A stretch of DNA of 64,000 nt from Neurospora tetraspora. Taxonomy: Eukaryota; Ascomycota; Sordariomycetes; Sordariales; Sordariaceae. Numbering within the stretch: the stretch's first letter is position 1; each line of letters begins with the position of its first letter. The position numbers and the translations under genes are program-made. Location: the NCBI RefSeq assembly GCF_033439725.1, contig NW_026944384.1, positions 372,001 through 436,000 of the forward strand, read 5' to 3'. Below the pieces are notes generated by a model, which was not told the DNA's origin, searched no databases, and saw only the letters and a program-made list of their open reading frames with translations. Of this stretch, positions 59,824-64,000 are shown one piece after another.

Positions 59824-60084
59824 TGGAGAGGGCTGAGAAGAGGGAGGAGGCTAGGGAGGCCCAGGCGGTGAAGGCCGAAGAAGAGAAGGAGAAGGAGAGG
59901 AAGAGGAGCCGGACGCAAAGAGGCACAAGGAATCACATTTTCCTCAGGGTTTCCGCGGGAAGATCTTTGTGGCGGCGCACCGTGAGCCAGACGAGGAAGG
60001 GGCGATTGCCACAGCGCTACTTTGTGGGAGAAAGAGCAAAGTGCAAAGACGACAAAGGCAAGTTTTCAACCGATATAACTAGAA
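59824..60084 (+). pseudogene. Glu/Lys-rich frame followed by a second protein-like frame
   Basis: It starts at an ATG with MERAEKREEAREAQAVKAEE. From about 59,905 a different frame becomes protein-like (HKESHFPQGFRGKIFVAAHR, EPDEEGAIATALL) and ends near 60,084. Either a frameshift or an unrecognised splice separates them. No family is recognised. Confidence 0.3.
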
Positions 60085-60339
60085 GCGATGAAAGATTTCC
60101 CCGAGACGCGTCGGATCAATGAATATGTTTGGCAAATTCTGGATAATATATCGAGTAAATGTTCTAGGAACTGAAGCACTTCACTTGAAGATCAGATGAT
60201 TCTTTTTGCTTGATTCAAGGCGGAAGATGTCTGTACCCCCTTGCAACACAAGGCCTCCTTCCAACACCAACAAAGCAACAAAACAGGACGGAGTGACCAC
60301 TCGACCAACGACAGGGTAGTACCTCACAAGACTGTGGGC

Positions 60340-61070
60340 ATGGGTAGCAGGTACGTACCAGGCGGTCAGCTTGTCAACAAGAAGAAGGAGCTGAGGGCTA
60401 ATAACCCCGTCTGGGGTGTTATCAGTTCTACGCTTCCTTATGGCAATACAATTCCGCCGTGGTCCCCCTTCGACGTCCAGAGAACCGAATACGTTGTCAA
60501 AAAGCGCCACGTTATCCCCAAGCGCGAGGATCGGGTTCCCTGCTTCCCTCTCAAAACTAACAACAATCCTCGGCATTGTAACGAACGACCGGACGGCAAG
60601 AAGCAACTTCTATCTAAGGTCTACATTGACTTGTCCGGCGGATCTGTTCGTCCCGAGAGCCTCCAAGGTATCGAGCTCTCTCTCGCTCACGAACTTTTTG
60701 CACGCCTCGTCCGGGTTTATACCTTGAGCAAGCCTGAGATTGCCGGTACCCTATATATGGAATGGGTCCTTCCTAGTACGGACATCAACGGGATGCAGTG
60801 GCTCCTCCGCGAGTTCAATCTCGCAGATGAGTATAGGAAAGCCTTTATAGGGATGCTCCAACAGCCTAATAAAAGCAAACCTGTCCTTAATCGTGTTTTT
60901 GTCGAGAAGAAGGGTGGTTGGCCGTGGGGGTATTATGCCGGGCACATACGTCAGAAGCCGGAGCGCATTTTAGGCTTGGTGATCCAGGCGTGCGGGATTG
61001 AGTATGAGATCAGCTCCTCGTCCTTTTCCTTTTAATTTTTACTAACCGTCTTTCCTTTTGCAGGAACTAG
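60340..61070 (+). CDS. Apparently intact protein of unknown function
   Basis: Two exons, 60340-61001 and 61064-61070, with a 62-bp intron (GTATGA, branch ACTAAC, pyrimidine tract, TTGCAG), encode about 222 residues ending in QACGIEN. The splice is chosen because it carries all fungal intron signals; the unspliced frame ends 24 bases later than the donor in Ser/Phe-rich sequence. Features are a basic N-terminus (GGQLVNKKKELRANNPVWGV), an amphipathic region (LSLAHELFARLVRVYTLSKP) and an aromatic C-terminal stretch (GGWPWGYYAGHIRQKPERIL). No membrane segment or known catalytic motif is seen. The same frame is open upstream of 60340 without an ATG, so an upstream first exon is possible. It is the cleanest gene in the decayed right-hand region and may be lineage-specific. 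Confidence 0.55.
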
Positions 61071-61269
61071 GTAATGTGCACTTGCTGCATCCAAATGCTC
61101 CAAAAGACCTTTACCTCTATCTATACCGACCAGCAGCAGTGGGAAACCCCGAACGTTTGGTCTCCTTTTGTTGGGTGCAGATCGGGGAGCAGTGCTTTGA
61201 AGGGGGGAATCTGTGGTAACTGTGCTTGGGCTGGTAAATCTGCTATGGAGTGCACGACAGCAGATACGT

Positions 61270-61698
61270 TGGCAAGGCCGGTGCCCAACTTGTGGGTTCA
61301 GTTTTGAGTCGCAACAAAATTTGGACGACCACAACCTCACCCTCGACCACCAACAAAAGGTGGCAGGGACATACGTAGAGCCCAAGCTACACCAACGGGA
61401 GCAGCGATACCGCTGCACTGTTTGTCCCCCAGGCCAAGGTCGGCTGAGCACGTTGTCCTGGGCCTACAAGTGCCACTACGACCGCCATTGCCAGCAGTGG
61501 TCCCACCAGGTCAATGACGCCAAGGCTGATGGCCTTCCACCCCCTCCAAAGCCCGAAGAGAAGAAGTGGTCTTGCCCGTTCTGCCCCAATGCGTACCTGA
61601 GCAAGGGTTGCAAGGTTGGCCAGGGTTGTAGATGCCCTGCTACTTTTCCCGCACGCATTGCCTTCTTTCTCTCTGTTGCCTCCTCATCACTGGAATGA
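61270..61698 (+). pseudogene. Zinc-finger gene fragment (matrin/U1-type and Cys-rich)
   Basis: The frame holds CPTCGFSFESQQNLDDHNLT with LDH (C-x2-C-x12-H-x5-H), then YRCTVCPPGQGRL with WAYKCHYDRH, and after a Pro/Lys linker WSCPFCPNAYLSKGCKVGQG. Just upstream, a different frame has CGNCAWAGKSAMEC, a Cys-cluster pattern common in fungal proteins. The frame has no convincing start, and the C-terminus after 61,640 looks random. It is probably a partial gene related to the fingers at 59,366-59,737. Confidence 0.45.
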
Positions 61699-61793
61699 TG
61701 TTTCCTTTTGAGCCCTGGAATGCTGCAATGGAAGGGGTTGGATCTGTTGATATCCAGGGGGTGCCTCTATTGGTGTTTTGAGGATGACAAGCA

Positions 61794-62859
61794 TCAGAAA
61801 CAGTGCGAGACATACTCCAGTGATAAAGTGGACGATAAGTGCAAATGGGGCTTGTGAAACTTGTTTTCGACATTGTCCCGGTATGTCGCTGCCTTTTTGG
61901 CCTTACGCTCTTCGGTTTCGGCGGCTAAGCTATACTTGAGCCGTAGCTCACGATGCTCTTCTGGGCGGTTTATCTTCCGGTCCCAGTACTGTGCTGACTG
62001 CCTCGCGCTTTTCTTGGCAGCCATGGCTTGCCAGCGCTCCGGGTACAATAGCTTCATCATATGATAGTTTTCCCGGTTTCTTTGGAGATACGCTTGGCGT
62101 CTCTCCTCCGCCGATACTTCCATTTCATAGATGTCGGCCTCCGTGATCGCAGTTGAGTTATGCTGGGCATGACCAAAATTGACTCCCTCGACAAAGGCCG
62201 CGTGGGTACACAGCCCGTCAAAAGTCAGGGCTGTGTATGGCTACTGGCAGATCTCGGGTGATGGGGAATAAAAGATTTCGCACATCTAGGGAGAAATCAA
62301 GCGCCCTAGCATCCAATACAACCATGTGATTAACAAAACCCCCAGAACGTAATACCCGCAAAGTCGCTTCCCACCTTTGTTCTTCTTGTCGTTGATCCCG
62401 ATATATTCGTAGTTGTCCTTGGGCCAAGGATAAAGGTCCTCGCCATTTGCGTTTGTAAAGCCCCAAGCCGCATTACTCTTCATCGACCAGAGAATGCAAT
62501 GCATAGTAGCTTCTATAGCTATAATCAAGGCGCGGATTGCAGCGGTTTGTTGTGATGGGGTTGGGAGTCTTGCCAATCGCCCGGTATGGACTAAGGTATA
62601 GCCCTCTTTGAGTTTCTCCTGGACCCTTGTGGCTGAGGGTTGTTTAGAGGAGCCGGCCCTCGCTGCTCGATGCTGATTCACACGGTCTCTTATGCCAGTA
62701 GCACTATTTGTGCTAGATCCTACGTAAATTGCTGGCTCCAGGAGGTGATTCTCCGTCTAGTTCCTCGTTTCCCGATTCGGATACACCATGCTCGACTTGA
62801 CCAATCACGCCGTCATCCGTGACATCAAACGCGTGTCGGACTTTCCTCCTCGATGCCAT
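61794..62859 (-). pseudogene. GIY-YIG nuclease-like gene, probably broken
   Basis: On the minus strand, ATG at 62859 opens an acidic leader (HAFDVTDDGVIGQVEHGVSE). About 130 bases later a second frame begins with AIYVGSSTNSATGIRDRVNQ followed by H, the pattern of a GIY-YIG domain. It continues with YTLVHTGRLARLP and TAAIRALIIAIEATMHCILW. Further on, TFDGLCTHAAFVEG leads into a highly charged region, RRQAYLQRNRENYHMMKLLY and RPEEHRELRLKYSLAAETEE, ending at 61794. This order (acidic leader, GIY-YIG, aliphatic helix, charged tail) fits fungal GIY-YIG proteins that also carry U1-type fingers. At least two changes of frame are not explained by introns I can find, so I call it a pseudogene. Confidence 0.55.
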
Positions 62860-63127
62860 CTGCCCTTTAGATCGGCCCTGTCCGTGCCAGAAGTGTGGCC
62901 ATGGTGCCCACTGCCCAGCACCTCCAGCTTGTCTTCACGGTTGCAGGCTCGGGTCGTGGACCTCGTTCGCTTGAGAGCCCTCGATAACGGTTGCCGTTGC
63001 GGAGGAAAAGGGGGGGGAGGAGGAGGAGTGCGAGTGCATAAGTGCATAGTTGGGAGGGACTTGGGACCGCTGGTACCTTCCAGTCAAAAAACTACTATCC
63101 TATCATCTATGTCCCAGAGGTGACTAA
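62860..63127. other. Upstream region of the GIY-YIG-like pseudogene
   Basis: Contains a G-rich run (AAAAGGGGGGGGAGGAGGAGG near 63,008), that is, a pyrimidine-rich leader on the minus strand. No gene is supported. Confidence 0.35.
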
Positions 63128-63466
63128 ATCGCACCAGACACCAGCTCCAGTCCACGAGGATCTTGGAATAGATCGACAGCCAGATATCTGATACCTGGCA
63201 GCGCTTTAGCTCTGCCTCCGGCCACAGGTTCTCTATCACCCAGAGCCCAAAAGCCAAGCCCACACACTAGAAAGAGACGGGAGGATCAAGCTGCTACAGA
63301 AGCCATACAGACATCCACCGCTTAGTACTTCCAGTCGATCGTGCGCAGGAACCATGTCTTCAAGCGAGTTGAAACACGGCCCTCCCAGTCGGAGCCCAAT
63401 GAATTCTGGGAGAACCAGCCCTCAAGGACCTCTAGGAGGTGGACTGTTCGTCAAGAACGTTCATAG
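63128..63466 (+). pseudogene. Interrupted protein-like frame, unknown
   Basis: A frame of 113 codons that reads as protein over most of its length (ALALPPATGSLSPRAQKPSP, HVFKRVETRPSQSEPNEFWE) but is interrupted and has no start codon. It is basic and Ser/Pro-rich, with no recognised family. It is consistent with the decayed state of this end of the window. Confidence 0.3.
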
Positions 63467-63790
63467 ATGAACAGACCAAAGCTGCCCCTGACGATACACG
63501 GAGAAATCTTTCCAGAGATGTGAACTAACCCGGGTGCCCGTACTATATATACCAACCGGGGCAGATGGATTGCCGGCCTTTCACTGCAAAGTGCAAACTA
63601 TATAGGGTTGACACCTTCGACAAGTGATTTATCTCTAGGTGTAGAGATCAGAGAACTTCCATCTGCATAGGTTGGTGTACGCCACAACGCCAAGATACCA
63701 AATAGCACTCATAACCTGCCCGTCTTCTTCAACACCATCTGCTTCCACCTTTGCCTCATGACCAAAGCAACATCTGGTTGACTCTTCCAA
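63467..63790. other. Unassigned stretch
   Basis: About 320 bases in which I see no gene or repeat. Confidence 0.35.
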
Positions 63791-64000
63791 TCAGGCATCC
63801 ATATCCTGCTCAGTCGTGGACGAACTTGAACTCTGAGTCGTGCATCTCTTGGTGTTCTTGGCATCCTTGGGCGGAACCGGCGGAAGCACCAGACAACCGT
63901 GTTCTCCTCGCATACCCTCTCCCTAAGGTAACCAGCTTCAACGCTCGTAAATGTCGATGTTCTTCAGGAGCCTCTGTCTCTCCAAGTCCTCTGTCGTCAT
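63791..64000 (-). CDS. Possible 3' part of a gene entering from the right edge
   Basis: At the extreme right, the minus strand reads TTEDLERQRLLKNIDIYER and then stops. A second frame continues with GEHGCLVLPPVPPKDAKNTK and a Ser/Thr-rich tail ending at 63791. The pattern (charged helix, Pro-rich linker, basic/Ser tail) resembles the beginning of some fungal nuclear proteins. It could be one gene with an unresolved junction or a remnant. The sequence beyond 64,000 is needed. Confidence 0.25.

Overview
This window reads as genomic DNA of a filamentous ascomycete, most likely Neurospora or a close Sordariales relative. The evidence is short GT-AG introns with CTAAC-type branch sites, intergenic gaps of several kb, fungal-type proteins (CCR4, AcrB, a CFEM protein, TAF11), and two blocks of extremely A+T-rich, TpA-rich, CpA/TpG-poor DNA that look like repeats destroyed by repeat-induced point mutation (RIP). 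The species call is inference; no search was run.

Layout. 1-3780 is a RIP-degraded block running off the left edge. 5429-7832 (+) encodes the CCR4 deadenylase. 10040-10379 (-) is a two-exon mini-gene that looks like only the C-terminal zinc knuckle of TAF1. 13184-16450 (+) encodes an AcrB-like membrane/coiled-coil protein. 20874-21096 is a hairpin repeat. 21367-22019 (-) encodes a CFEM, GPI-anchor-type cell-wall protein. About 23,940-33,330 is a second RIP block with inverted repeats near its ends, a tandem duplication, a purine-rich minisatellite, and one normal-composition solo LTR (30270-30814). 35187-36821 (+) encodes a fungal protein with a PD-(D/E)XK-like signature. 37045-37594 is a MITE with 76-bp perfect inverted ends.

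40744-46196 is a compact housekeeping cluster. TAF11 (-) and GTP cyclohydrolase I (+) are divergent, and GTP cyclohydrolase I and dTMP kinase (-) are convergent. After a 5.8-kb gap, 51993-53423 (+) encodes an acidic KEN-box protein. A tRNA-Asn(GTT) lies at 54734-54807 and is followed by a 674-bp TIR element.

From about 55.7 kb to the right edge the character changes. Short protein-like stretches lie in different frames and on both strands: a STAND/NACHT N-terminal-like fragment, matrin/U1-type zinc fingers, and a GIY-YIG nuclease-like gene with its companion charged region. One apparently intact unknown gene (60340-61070) sits among them. This looks like a decaying accessory region, in contrast to the clean housekeeping genes on its left. 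Biochemically the core genes fall into mRNA decay (CCR4), transcription initiation (TAF11 and the TAF1-tail mini-gene) and nucleotide/pterin supply (GTP cyclohydrolase I, dTMP kinase). I see no operon-like logic and no CRISPR.
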